DNA of 64,000 bases from Pontibacter ramchanderi (lineage in GTDB: Bacteria > Bacteroidota > Bacteroidia > Cytophagales > Hymenobacteraceae), in assembly GCF_002846395.1 (NCBI RefSeq), contig NZ_PJMU01000002.1, forward strand, positions 310,001 to 374,000, in the 5' to 3' direction. Below are positions 1 through 8,022 of the stretch, piece by piece. Under the pieces are notes generated by a model, which was given only the letters and a program-made list of their open reading frames with translations, did not search any database and was not told the DNA's origin. The first letter of the stretch is position 1, and the number at the start of each line of letters is the position of its first letter. The position numbers and the translations under genes are program-made.

Positions 1-486
1 AGACTGGCAGCAGCTCTCTGGGACAGCGAGAGTAATTTCGAAGTCCTTCGTTTCAACCGCAGCACCGGTGAGGTGTCAGATCCGGTCTTGCTGAAGGGCT
101 ATGAAGAGGCTTATGGTGTGTGCTTTTCGCCGGATGGCACTAAGCTGTATGGCACCGCAAACGGCAAAGGAGGCGGTAAAGCACAGATCATTCAGTTCGA
201 CCTGCAGGCCGGCGACGAAGCGGCTATCGCTAAATCAGCGGTGGTAGTGGGCATGTCTGGCAGCCCGCGCATCGGGGCGATTCAACTCGGCCCGAATGGC
301 AAAATGTATGTGGCCCGCCAGGATAACATTCATTTGGGCGTGATCAACAACCCGAATGCCTTGGGCAAGGAAAGTGGCTATGTGGATACGGGCTTTCACC
401 TGGGTGGCCGCAAAAGCGACCTGGGCCTGCCAAACTTCCCGCAAGGTATACAGTCGGGTGCGGGCAGGTCTGCCAATGTAAGATAA
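1..486 (+). CDS. C-terminal part of a beta-propeller surface/secreted protein (5' end outside window)
   Basis: The frame is open from the first base, so the gene starts upstream of the window. The 161 visible residues carry propeller-blade motifs: YGVCFSPDGTKLY, then IGAIQLGPNGKMYVAR, then LGLPNFPQ. These resemble the WD40-like propellers of Bacteroidota proteins that usually continue into PKD and type IX secretion C-terminal domains (family knowledge). Here the protein ends about 12 residues after LPNFPQ, with no visible PKD or sorting domain, so it may be a short or truncated member. Function unknown, probably extracellular or periplasmic binding. A GTG at 73 is in frame but lies inside the conserved region and is unlikely to be the start. 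Confidence 0.75.
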   Translation, partial: RLAAALWDSESNFEVLRFNRSTGEVSDPVLLKGYEEAYGVCFSPDGTKLYGTANGKGGGKAQIIQFDLQAGDEAAIAKSAVVVGMSGSPRIGAIQLGPNGKMYVARQDNIHLGVINNPNALGKESGYVDTGFHLGGRKSDLGLPNFPQGIQSGAGRSANVR

Positions 487-507
487 GGTATAGAATTAAG
501 ATGTGAG

Positions 508-536
508 AGCCGGGCATTAGTGTCCGGCTTTTTTGT
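508..536 (+). terminator. Rho-independent terminator
   Basis: The stem AGCCGG (508-513) pairs with CCGGCT (524-529) and is followed by a T run. It closes the propeller gene transcript. Confidence 0.8.
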
Positions 537-572
537 TTCGGGTAAATAGCTGGCTCGGTAACGCATTAATTC

Positions 573-580
573 TAAATTTG
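573..580 (+). promoter_or_regulatory. -7 box of the meaB promoter
   Basis: TAAATTTG matches the Bacteroidota -7 consensus TAnnTTTG. It lies 36 bases upstream of the TTG start of meaB and supports that start. No clean -33 TTG is visible. Confidence 0.5.
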
Positions 581-616
581 TAAGGCAAATAATGTTATAC
601 CTAACGCTATACCGCC

Positions 617-1597
617 TTGGCAAAACGTTTCAGTGCTGATAAGTATGTAGAGGGCATTCTGGCAGGCGACCGTGTCATGCTGAGCCGTGCCATTACGCTG
701 GTGGAAAGCCGCCTGGCCTCTGACCTGGAACTGGCACAGGACGTCATCAACCAGGTGCTGCCACATGCTGGCAAATCGGTGCGGATAGGTATAACAGGGG
801 TGCCCGGTGTGGGCAAAAGCACATTTATCGAAGCCTTCGGCAACTACCTGATACAGGCGCAGGGCAAAAAGCTGGCCGTGCTGGCCATCGACCCCACTTC
901 ACAACGTACTGGAGGCAGCATACTCGGCGACAAAACGCGCATGGAGTCACTTTCTGTCAACCCACAGGCTTTTATTCGCCCCTCTCCTGCTGGCAAGTCG
1001 CTGGGCGGTGTCACCCGCAGCACCCGCGAATCGATCATTCTCTGCGAAGCGGCCGGTTTTGACGCCATCATTGTGGAAACGGTCGGAGTGGGCCAGTCTG
1101 AGACAGCGGTACATGCCATGGTCGACTTTTTCCTGCTGCTGATGCTGGCGGGTGCCGGCGACGAACTGCAAGGCATCAAACGCGGCATCATGGAGATGGC
1201 CGACGCCATTGCCATTACCAAGGCCGATGGTGAGAATGCCATGAAAGCCAAAGCCGCCCGTGCCGAGTACCAGAATGCGCTGCACTTATACCCTGTAGCC
1301 GCCTCGGGCTGGCTCCCAAAAGTCTCCGTCTGCTCCGCCATGGAACAAACCGGCCTCAACACCATCTGGGAAACAATAGCAAACTACCTGGCACTGACAC
1401 AGCAAAATGGATTCTTTGAGAAAAAGCGCCACGACCAAAACCTGCAGTGGATGTACGAAGCCATACGCCAAGGGCTGGAAGACAATTTCTATGCGCATCA
1501 GCAGGTAAAGGAACAATTGGCAGGTATAGCTGAGCAGGTGAAAGCAGGCAGGAAGTCAGCTTTCGCGGCCGCCGCGGAGTTGTTGAAGCTCGTATAA
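617..1597 (+). CDS. meaB: Methylmalonyl-CoA mutase-associated GTPase MeaB (ArgK family)
   Basis: A G3E-family P-loop GTPase that in known systems guards and reloads the B12 cofactor of methylmalonyl-CoA mutase. The Walker A motif GVPGVGKST is at residues 61-69, followed by AIDPTSQRTGGSILGDKTRM and the ETVGVGQSE switch region. The length (326 aa) is usual for the family. The start is TTG: the one ATG nearby (592) is in another frame, and the N-terminus RFSADKYVEGILAGDR aligns with family starts. No mutase subunit is adjacent, so its partner must be encoded elsewhere. Cytoplasmic; probably monocistronic, with its own promoter and converging on folB. Confidence 0.93.
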   Translation: MAKRFSADKYVEGILAGDRVMLSRAITLVESRLASDLELAQDVINQVLPHAGKSVRIGITGVPGVGKSTFIEAFGNYLIQAQGKKLAVLAIDPTSQRTGGSILGDKTRMESLSVNPQAFIRPSPAGKSLGGVTRSTRESIILCEAAGFDAIIVETVGVGQSETAVHAMVDFFLLLMLAGAGDELQGIKRGIMEMADAIAITKADGENAMKAKAARAEYQNALHLYPVAASGWLPKVSVCSAMEQTGLNTIWETIANYLALTQQNGFFEKKRHDQNLQWMYEAIRQGLEDNFYAHQQVKEQLAGIAEQVKAGRKSAFAAAAELLKLV

Positions 1598-1628
1598 AAA
1601 AACAGCCGGCACATGGCTGCACCGGCTG
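1596..1628 (-). terminator. Terminator of the WD40-divIVA-folB operon
   Basis: CAGCCGG (1603-1609) pairs with CCGGCTG (1622-1628). Read on the minus strand the hairpin is followed by a run of T (1596-1602), so it ends the leftward operon. It also lies at the meaB stop. Confidence 0.75.
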
Positions 1629-1649
1629 CTCTTCAATCAATAAGTAAAC

Positions 1650-2006
1650 TTATCGGGCCTCTGCTAACGTCACTTTGGCCCACTTGCAGATCCCACCCAG
1701 CGGAGGGTTGAACTTATACACATTTATTTTAACGGACTGCACAAACGGAAAGCGGTCATAAATCCGGTCGATGATACGGTGGCCCAGGTGCTCCAGCAGA
1801 CGGGCGGGGACTTTCATCTCTTCCAGCGCCAGCGCATAAAGCACTTCGTAGTTTACGGTTTCATCCAGGTCGTCGCTTTCGGCGGCACGTCGCAGGTCGG
1901 TTTCGATGAACAGGTCGATGCCGTACTTGTTGCCGATTTTCTGTTCCTCATCATAAAACCCATGGAAGGCGAAGAACTCCATGCCCTCCAGTGCAATCTG
2001 TCCCAT
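1650..2006 (-). CDS. folB: Dihydroneopterin aldolase
   Basis: Splits dihydroneopterin into 6-hydroxymethyl-dihydropterin and glycolaldehyde in folate synthesis. At 118 aa it has family length. Family features include MEFFAFHGFYDEEQKIGNKY at the start, TVNYEVLYALALEEMK in the middle and LLEHLGHRIIDRI, with the usual E-x-L-A/G-H region. Last gene of a leftward operon, 10 bases after the divIVA stop; the terminator at 1596-1628 follows it. The other pterin genes of the window (PTPS-like and folE) lie about 18 kb away. Confidence 0.92.
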   Translation of the reverse strand: MGQIALEGMEFFAFHGFYDEEQKIGNKYGIDLFIETDLRRAAESDDLDETVNYEVLYALALEEMKVPARLLEHLGHRIIDRIYDRFPFVQSVKINVYKFNPPLGGICKWAKVTLAEAR

Positions 2007-2016
2007 CTGTTTCGAA

Positions 2017-2994
2017 CTAGCCTATCTCGTCGAAGAAAGAACCGGCAGGCTTCTGCTGGCGCTGCGCCCAGTCAGCCAGGCTGTTGCGCGAAGGCTCTGT
2101 CATCGGGGGCTGAATCTCTGGCTGATCCGGCTTTACAGGCTGAATTTCAGGTACCGGCTGCTCAATTTCAGGTGCAGGTATAGTACCCGGGTAATCTGGC
2201 TTTGGCTGCTCTATTTCCGGCGACGGCACATTTGGCACAGGCGTTACCGGGTTTGGAATTTCCGGATGGGGCTGCGTTACGTCCGGGGCCGGATCGCCAA
2301 GCGGCTCGTAGCCATTGCTGGCCATAACAGGTATAGCAGCTGCAGCAGTGGCCGTGGCCTCTGGCAGTTGTATTGTTCGGTTTGTTGTCGTTTCCATATC
2401 TTTCATGTTACGCAGCAGCTCGGGCTGTTCTACCCGAAGTTCGGCCGCTCTTGAAAGAATACTGGCAGTACTGGTTTTAGGTTTTGACTTTGTCTTTTCA
2501 GCTTTTTCCAGCGCCTCGTTGGCCAGGTTGCGCAAGTCGCGCACCATGCTCTCCAAGTACGACTCCATGCGCTGGTAGTCCTGCTCCAGCGCCTTCACCT
2601 CCTGCTGCATCTCGCTCACCATGCGCTCGGCCTGCTTTTGGCTGTCTTCGAGCACCATACGAGCTTGGTTGCGGGCCGTGCTCAACAACTGGTCGGCCTG
2701 CAGCTGCGCCTCACGTATCTTCAGCTCCGACGACTTGTTGGCCTGCTCCAGAATAGAGTTACCTGTGTCCTCGGCTGTTTTCAGCGTTTTGTACAATGAA
2801 GTTTCCACCTCTCGAAGCTTCTGCGTCTCGCGATGAGCTGCTTCCAGCTTGTTGCGCAGGTCTTTGTTCTCATCGAGCAGCTTTTCCCACTGCTGCGACA
2901 AAGTCAGCAAAAAAGCATTTACCTCGTCCTTGTCAAGCCCTCTGAATGCTTTCTCAAATGTTTTTTGTCTGATTTCTAAGGGTGTAATCTTCAT
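2017..2994 (-). CDS. DivIVA-domain coiled-coil protein
   Basis: The N-terminus MKITPLEIRQKTFEKAFRGLDKDEVNAFL is a DivIVA domain of the type that binds curved membrane in known members. It is followed by a long coiled coil (about residues 30-170), then a proline/glutamate/glutamine-rich low-complexity tail with PEIQ/PEIE/PDQ repeats. In the family it marks poles or division sites; here this is inferred. The ATG at 2994 is chosen because the domain begins there; an in-frame ATG 15 codons earlier (3039) lies inside the upstream WD40 gene. Only 4 bases separate it from the WD40 stop, so the two are translationally linked. Confidence 0.85.
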   Translation of the reverse strand: MKITPLEIRQKTFEKAFRGLDKDEVNAFLLTLSQQWEKLLDENKDLRNKLEAAHRETQKLREVETSLYKTLKTAEDTGNSILEQANKSSELKIREAQLQADQLLSTARNQARMVLEDSQKQAERMVSEMQQEVKALEQDYQRMESYLESMVRDLRNLANEALEKAEKTKSKPKTSTASILSRAAELRVEQPELLRNMKDMETTTNRTIQLPEATATAAAAIPVMASNGYEPLGDPAPDVTQPHPEIPNPVTPVPNVPSPEIEQPKPDYPGTIPAPEIEQPVPEIQPVKPDQPEIQPPMTEPSRNSLADWAQRQQKPAGSFFDEIG

Positions 2995-2998
2995 AAGC

Positions 2999-3922
2999 TT
3001 AGCTGAAATTAATATCCCACACCGAAATGGTGCGGTCATCGCTACACGAAACTAACTGATTCTGATGAGCCGACCAAAATAATTTATTGACGGAAGTACC
3101 ATGGCTCGCATTTCGGACTTTATCAATAACCTTGAGCAACTTAAAGGTATGGGCGTCCCACACTTTTATGGACTTATCCATGCTGCAGGTGGCGAAATAG
3201 CGCCCTTCGGGGCTGAAAGTGATGTGGTTGACGGTATACATATGTGCGATCACATAGCCGCGCTCCTTGTATTTTTCCTGTACTTGCCATACCCGCAGGT
3301 GGGCGTCGCGGCCGGCGGTGAGCAACTGCGTGCCATCTGGTGAGTAAACGACCGTGAACACAGAGTTGGTATGTGCGGGCAGCTCATGCTTCAGTTCCAG
3401 GGTGCTGGCATCGAATATGCGCACCAGGTTGTCGCTATACCCGGCGGCCAGCTCGTTGGTGGTCGTGTTGTAGGCCAGGCAGCGCACGCTCTGGTCCGAT
3501 TTGCGCACCATACTATGCAGTTCAAAGTCCTCCGCCCCGATTACGGCTATGCCGCCATTGCCCAGCGCCACGTATACCTGTGCTGTTTCCGGCACGTAGG
3601 CAATGTCGAAGATGGGAACCTTGGGCAGCGCCACTGATTTATGAATGGCTTTGCTTTTCAGGTCGATCACCTGCAGGCCCTCCAGGTTCTGCCCGATCAG
3701 GAGTAGGTTGCGCTCCGGTATAAAGCGCAGTGCGTATACAGAGGTAGTGACTTTGGCCACCAGTTCACCGTTTTCAGGATGATGCAGGTCCCAGGCGGCC
3801 ACCATACCGTCGCTTCCCGCCGAATAAATGGTGGCAGGGTTAGCACCGCCCTCCAGGGTATACACACAATCGCGGTGGCCTGTCAGGGTCGCGACTTTCT
3901 GCACTTGAATCTTGCTAGCCAT
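2999..3922 (-). CDS. WD40-repeat beta-propeller protein
   Basis: A 307-aa protein made almost wholly of WD40 blades: repeated GH/DH...WD units such as LTGHRDCVYTL...VAAWDL, LPAHTNSVFTVVYSPDGTQLLTAGRDAHLRVW, and FSPEGRYFATCSMDKSIKVWD. About seven blades give one propeller. No signal peptide, so cytoplasmic. Such propellers are interaction platforms; the partner is unknown. First gene of an operon with divIVA and folB, which hints at a role linked to the DivIVA protein (inference). Bacterial WD40 proteins of this single-propeller kind occur in Cytophagales. Confidence 0.88.
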   Translation of the reverse strand: MASKIQVQKVATLTGHRDCVYTLEGGANPATIYSAGSDGMVAAWDLHHPENGELVAKVTTSVYALRFIPERNLLLIGQNLEGLQVIDLKSKAIHKSVALPKVPIFDIAYVPETAQVYVALGNGGIAVIGAEDFELHSMVRKSDQSVRCLAYNTTTNELAAGYSDNLVRIFDASTLELKHELPAHTNSVFTVVYSPDGTQLLTAGRDAHLRVWQVQEKYKERGYVIAHMYTVNHITFSPEGRYFATCSMDKSIKVWDAHTFKLLKVIDKVRNASHGTSVNKLFWSAHQNQLVSCSDDRTISVWDINFS

Positions 3923-4007
3923 CTCTGCTTGGTCTGTTACGCTTGATTTTTGCTAAATTTACAACAATTGCGGCGAACCCTTTTGTAGCTGCCTAAAAAT
4001 TACCGCT

Positions 4008-4646
4008 ATGCCCCTGCTCCATACCCGCGAACTTGATGCCCATACCTTACTGGGTGTGTGGCTTCTTGATGAGGAACCGGCGGCGTTGCGTGCCTTGCTG
4101 CCGGCCCACCTTATACCTGACGAAAGCCTGCAACTCGCCCACCCCAGACGCCAGCGCGAATGGCTGGCCAGCCGCACCCTGACTTACCAATTGCTGCAAC
4201 ACTTTACCGACAAGCCTTTGCCCCTGTTGCGCGACCCGACAGGCAAACCCATGTTTGATGGGGCGCACTTCCAGCTTTCCATCACCCACTCCCCGCGCAT
4301 GGCTGCCGTTATCCTTTCCGAAAAATATGAGGTTGGCATAGATATTGAACTGGTAAGCGCGAAGGCGCTGCGGGTGGCCGACAAGTTTCTCACGGATCGG
4401 GAAAAAGTGTTTACCGCCGATGATGAACAGCAAACTTGTTTGTACTGGAGCGCCAAAGAAACTTTGTACAAGATGTACAGCCAAAAACGACTTATTTTTA
4501 AAGAAAATCTGTTGGTAGAGCCCCCTCAGGGTTCTGAAAACAACTTATTGCTGGGGCACGTTATTACCGATAATTTTTCTAAATTGTATCAGATCCATCA
4601 CGAAGTGCTTCACAACCACGTACTAACCTACAGTGTTGATCGTTGA
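4008..4646 (+). CDS. 4'-phosphopantetheinyl transferase (Sfp type)
   Basis: Transfers phosphopantetheine from CoA to carrier proteins. The two signature motifs are present: GIDIE at residues 110-114 (metal-binding Asp/Glu) and WSAKETLYK at 147-155. At 212 aa it matches the short Sfp-like class. The N-terminal half also carries the pantetheine-binding region with HPRRQREWLASR. Divergent from the WD40 operon; no carrier protein or synthase is nearby, so the target (fatty-acid ACP or a distant assembly line) cannot be told from context. Confidence 0.9.
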   Translation: MPLLHTRELDAHTLLGVWLLDEEPAALRALLPAHLIPDESLQLAHPRRQREWLASRTLTYQLLQHFTDKPLPLLRDPTGKPMFDGAHFQLSITHSPRMAAVILSEKYEVGIDIELVSAKALRVADKFLTDREKVFTADDEQQTCLYWSAKETLYKMYSQKRLIFKENLLVEPPQGSENNLLLGHVITDNFSKLYQIHHEVLHNHVLTYSVDR

Positions 4647-4676
4647 AACTACTTACACTCACCTAACCAAACAAAC

Positions 4677-5264
4677 ATGAAATATCTGGCTTCTTTTGTC
4701 GTCGCATTCCTGGTCACGGCCAGTGTATTTGCGCAGGGCAGCTACAAACTGGGCAGCAAAGTGGCTGACTTTTCGCTCAAAGACGGGCAGGGCAATGCCG
4801 TGTCGCTGAGCAATTTTGCCGACAGCAAAACCGTAGTGCTGGTGTTTACTGATAACAAATGCCCGTACGCCAAGCTTTACGAAAACCGCCTGGTTACCCT
4901 CTCGAGCACCTATGCGGCCCGGGGTGTGCAGTTCATTTTTATTAACCCGGGTGTTGGCGTAGGCGAAGGCAGCGACACCATGGAGGACCTGGCCAGCAAG
5001 AACTACAGCTTCCCTTATCTGGCAGACGAGGGGCAGCGCATCAGTCAGAAATTCGGTGCCACCAAAACGCCCGAAGTGTTTGTGCTCCATAACATGGGTG
5101 GCGAATTTGTGCTGAAGTATAAAGGTGCGATCGACGATAGTCCGCAGGTAGAGAGTGGCGTGCGTAACAATTACCTGAAAACCGTGATTGACGATGTGTT
5201 GGCGAACAAGAACATCAGTGCAGCCGACAAGCGTGCGACAGGTTGTATGATCAAGCGATACTAA
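4677..5264 (+). CDS. Exported thioredoxin-fold protein (AhpC/TSA-like)
   Basis: A 195-aa protein with a signal peptide (residues 1-19, cut after SVFA) and a redoxin fold: VADFSLKDGQGNAVSLSNF, then VVLVFTDNKCPYAKLYENRL, then TPEVFVLHNMGGEFV. The Cys of NKCPYAK sits where the peroxidatic/redox Cys lies in the fold, but there is no CxxC pair. A second Cys in RATGCMIKRY near the C-terminus is common in this Bacteroidota subgroup. Probably a periplasmic thiol reductase or peroxidase-like protein. 30 bases after the PPTase gene, so possibly co-transcribed. Confidence 0.8.
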   Translation: MKYLASFVVAFLVTASVFAQGSYKLGSKVADFSLKDGQGNAVSLSNFADSKTVVLVFTDNKCPYAKLYENRLVTLSSTYAARGVQFIFINPGVGVGEGSDTMEDLASKNYSFPYLADEGQRISQKFGATKTPEVFVLHNMGGEFVLKYKGAIDDSPQVESGVRNNYLKTVIDDVLANKNISAADKRATGCMIKRY

Positions 5265-5282
5265 CGCTATACCTATACCTGC

Positions 5283-5326
5283 AAAACGAAAAGACCGGTT
5301 CATCTGAGAGCCGGTCTTTTCGTTTT
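5283..5326. terminator. Bidirectional terminator
   Basis: A perfect 16-bp stem (5283-5298 with 5311-5326) has A and T runs on either side. It serves both convergent genes (4677-5264 and 5346-6194). Confidence 0.9.
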
Positions 5327-5345
5327 TATACCTGTTTTGTTGTGC

Positions 5346-6194
5346 TTATACTGCTGGGTCCTCGTCGGTGATTGCGGTCAGCAATTTCGTTACTTCAGTT
5401 GCCTTTTCCAGATCATTGGTCTTCTCAAACGAAAATGCCAGGTTACGCAAAGCCCGCTTTATGATCTCAATGTTAGAGCAGGGCTCGTAGAAAATATCCA
5501 CCGGGTTCAGATTAAGCTGCACGATGTAGTTGTCGATATCGGCCTTTGAGAGCATCAGGCCTTTGTTGTACACGTTGATGTAAAACTGCACCTCACCTAG
5601 TTTGTACGTCAGGATAAAGAGATTAGGCAGGTTCACGCCGTATACAGGCATACCCAAGCGCTGCGCAATGGTCATGTAGATCACACAAAGCGTGAGCGGG
5701 TTTCCGCGTCTCGTCTCCAGCGCCAGGTGCATCATGGAGTTCGACGGGGAATGGAAGTTCTTGGTGTTGGCCGAAAACTTCTTCTCCCTGAAAAGCGAGT
5801 TGTTCAACGACTTCACCTGGTCATAAGGGTGCATGTTCTCCTTCATGTTCGTCCAGGCGTCGAAGTAAAGCTGGTCCAGCGCTTTCGATAGCGTGGCCAG
5901 TTCCACGTCCGGGTACAGGTAAGTGTTCACAAGCCACATTCCTTCTACCAGGTCTTTCCCCCCTTGCTCCTTCCAGTTTTTGAGGCGCTTCAACAGTCCG
6001 TCAAACTGCAGGTTATGGATCAGGTCTTCTATGCGCTTCTGCAGGTCCGAGTTCAGGGTTTCCTCCCACTCTTCCTCCAGAAACGGAATAATGCTCTCCC
6101 CCAGCGATACAATCTTCTGCTCTACATGCGACGCGACCTCGTAATCTATATCATCCAACAGCGAGATCATCGCCTTAATCTCCTTCTTCGTCAA
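5346..6194 (-). CDS. SirB1/transglutaminase-like protein
   Basis: The central part has the SirB1 (Transglut_core2) signature: NSMMHLALETRRGNPLTLCVIYMTIAQRLGMPVYGVNLPNLFIL. The usual transglutaminase Cys is seen (LTLC), with the following His region replaced by NLPNLF. The N-terminal 60 residues look like a HEAT-type helical repeat (ISLLDDIDYEVASHVEQKI). Function poorly known. The start is TTG at 6194, which keeps the charged TKKEIKAM start seen in relatives; an ATG at 6170 with AAGGAG upstream is the alternative and would shorten it by 8 residues. Confidence 0.82.
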   Translation of the reverse strand: MTKKEIKAMISLLDDIDYEVASHVEQKIVSLGESIIPFLEEEWEETLNSDLQKRIEDLIHNLQFDGLLKRLKNWKEQGGKDLVEGMWLVNTYLYPDVELATLSKALDQLYFDAWTNMKENMHPYDQVKSLNNSLFREKKFSANTKNFHSPSNSMMHLALETRRGNPLTLCVIYMTIAQRLGMPVYGVNLPNLFILTYKLGEVQFYINVYNKGLMLSKADIDNYIVQLNLNPVDIFYEPCSNIEIIKRALRNLAFSFEKTNDLEKATEVTKLLTAITDEDPAV

Positions 6195-6243
6195 AGCTAT
6201 GCGTAATGGTTAATAAGTAATAGATATTCAATAGTGTACTCTA

Positions 6244-6277
6244 AATCCCAGCAATCAGATTCCTAATTGCTGGGATT
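6244..6277. terminator. Inverted repeat, probable terminator
   Basis: AATCCCAGCAAT (6244-6255) pairs with ATTGCTGGGATT (6266-6277). It follows the carboxylase gene in its direction of transcription, but the T run is poor. Confidence 0.55.
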
Positions 6278-6303
6278 CTTATGTAAATCTTGAAAAAGCG
6301 GGC

Positions 6304-7932
6304 TTAGGTTTGAATAACGCCTACATTATAAGGTTTCTCAATCGGGGCGTGGTTGGCTGCCTCAATCCCCATCGAGATCACTTTGCGGGTCTCCAGCGGG
6401 TCGATGATGCCATCTATCCACAGGCGGGCGGCGGCATAGTAAGGCGATAGCTCTTCGTTATACTTGGCCGTGATACGCTCGAGTAATTCCTTCTCTGCTT
6501 CTGGCGTAATTTCCTCTCCTTTTGCTTTCAGGGCTGATACCTGAATCTGCAGCAGCGTGTTGGCCGCCGCCGCGCCGCTCATAACGGCCAGTTGTGCCGT
6601 TGGCCAGGCGTAGATCAGGCGTGGGTCGTAGGCTTTGCCACACATGGCGTAGTTGCCGGCACCGTAGCTGTTACCAATGATTACAGTGATTTTCGGCACC
6701 ACAGAGTTCGCCATGGCGTTCACCATTTTGGCACCGTCCTTTATAATGCCACCGTGCTCGGCTTTGCTGCCCACCATAAAACCCGACACATCGTGCAGGA
6801 ACACGAGCGGAATTTTCTTCTGGTTGCAGTTCATGATAAAGCGTGCCGCCTTGTCAGCTGAGTCGGAGTAAATTACGCCGCCCATTTGCATTTCGCCCTT
6901 TTTGCTCTTCACGATCTTACGCTGGTTGGCCACTATACCTACTGCCCAGCCATCAATGCGGGCAAGGCCACAGATCAGCGACTGGCCGTAGAGGTCTTTG
7001 TAAGGCTCAAACTCCGAGTTATCCACCAGACGGCTGATGATGTCCATCATGTCGTAGGGCTTGGTGCGGTCGGCTGGGAGCATGCCGTAAATTTCTTTCT
7101 CGTCCAGTTTCGGGGCAAGGGGCTCCACACGGCTGAATCCAGCTTTCGGATTATCTCCCATTTTATCAAAGATGGTGCGGATATGGTCCAGTGCCTCTTT
7201 GTCGTCTTTGCACTTATAATCGGTTACGCCGGAAATCTCGCAGTGTGTGGAAGCGCCACCTAAAGTCTCGTTGTCAATGCTCTCGCCGATGGCCGACTTC
7301 ACCAGGTAAGAGCCACCCAAAAACACAGAGCCCGTCCCCTCCACAATCAAAGCCTCGTCGCTCATGATCGGGAGGTAAGCGCCGCCGGCCACGCAACTGC
7401 CCATGATGGCGGCAATCTGCACAATGCCCATCGAACTCATGACGGCATTGTTGCGGAACATGCGGCCAAAGTGCTCTTTGTCCGGGAAAATCTCGTCCTG
7501 CATTGGCAGAAACACGCCGGCGCTGTCTACCAGGTATACGATCGGGAGTTTGTTCTCAATAGAGATTTCCTGGGCGCGCAGGTTCTTTTTGGCTGTGATC
7601 GGGAACCAGGCACCGGCTTTTACGGTGGCATCATTCGCTACGACCACACACTGACGGCCTTTGATGTAGCCTATACCTGTCACCACGCCGCCGCTTGGGC
7701 AGCCGCCAACTTCCTGGTACATGCCTTCGCCGGCAAAGGCGCCTACTTCCAGAAACTCAGAGCCTTCGTCGAGCAGGTAGGCGATGCGCTCGCGGGCGGT
7801 CATCTTGCCTTTCTCGTGCTCTTTGGCGATGCGCTTTTCGCCGCCACCCAGGTGTACTTTCTTCAGTTTGCTTTTCAGCTGGAAACTCAGCTGTTTGAGA
7901 GAGTCTTCGTTCTTATTGAATTCGATATCCAT
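6304..7932 (-). CDS. Acyl-CoA carboxylase carboxyltransferase (beta) subunit
   Basis: A 542-aa member of the biotin-dependent carboxyltransferase family, closest in pattern to methylcrotonyl-CoA carboxylase beta: GGACIP-like GGAYLPIMSDEALIVEGTGSVFLGGSYLVKSAIGE, then ETLGGASTHCEISG. The C-terminal half has the second crotonase fold with VSGFMVGSKAEHGGIIKDGAKMVNA and GNSYGAGNYAMCGKAYDPRLIYAWP. It moves CO2 from carboxybiotin to an acyl-CoA; the exact substrate is not certain from sequence. No biotin carboxylase or carrier subunit is adjacent, so the alpha subunit must be elsewhere. Single gene with its own promoter and a possible hairpin behind it. Confidence 0.9.
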   Translation of the reverse strand: MDIEFNKNEDSLKQLSFQLKSKLKKVHLGGGEKRIAKEHEKGKMTARERIAYLLDEGSEFLEVGAFAGEGMYQEVGGCPSGGVVTGIGYIKGRQCVVVANDATVKAGAWFPITAKKNLRAQEISIENKLPIVYLVDSAGVFLPMQDEIFPDKEHFGRMFRNNAVMSSMGIVQIAAIMGSCVAGGAYLPIMSDEALIVEGTGSVFLGGSYLVKSAIGESIDNETLGGASTHCEISGVTDYKCKDDKEALDHIRTIFDKMGDNPKAGFSRVEPLAPKLDEKEIYGMLPADRTKPYDMMDIISRLVDNSEFEPYKDLYGQSLICGLARIDGWAVGIVANQRKIVKSKKGEMQMGGVIYSDSADKAARFIMNCNQKKIPLVFLHDVSGFMVGSKAEHGGIIKDGAKMVNAMANSVVPKITVIIGNSYGAGNYAMCGKAYDPRLIYAWPTAQLAVMSGAAAANTLLQIQVSALKAKGEEITPEAEKELLERITAKYNEELSPYYAAARLWIDGIIDPLETRKVISMGIEAANHAPIEKPYNVGVIQT

Positions 7933-7966
7933 GAAGGGGTTATTATAAATAAGGGGACTACTTACA

Positions 7967-7994
7967 ATGAAAAATCCGCTTTATGGGCGGATTT
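7967..7994 (-). terminator. Terminator of the amidase-MCE operon
   Basis: AAATCCGC (7972-7979) pairs with GCGGATTT (7987-7994). On the minus strand it is followed by TTTTT. It sits directly beside the promoter of the next leftward gene. Confidence 0.75.
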
Positions 7995-7996
7995 CA

Positions 7997-8004
7997 CAAA
8001 TATA
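7997..8004 (-). promoter_or_regulatory. -7 box upstream of the carboxylase gene
   Basis: TATATTTG on the minus strand matches TAnnTTTG and lies 65 bases before the carboxylase start. Transcription would begin inside the hairpin that ends the previous operon. Confidence 0.45.
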
Positions 8005-8022
8005 CAATTTTTATAAGATGCA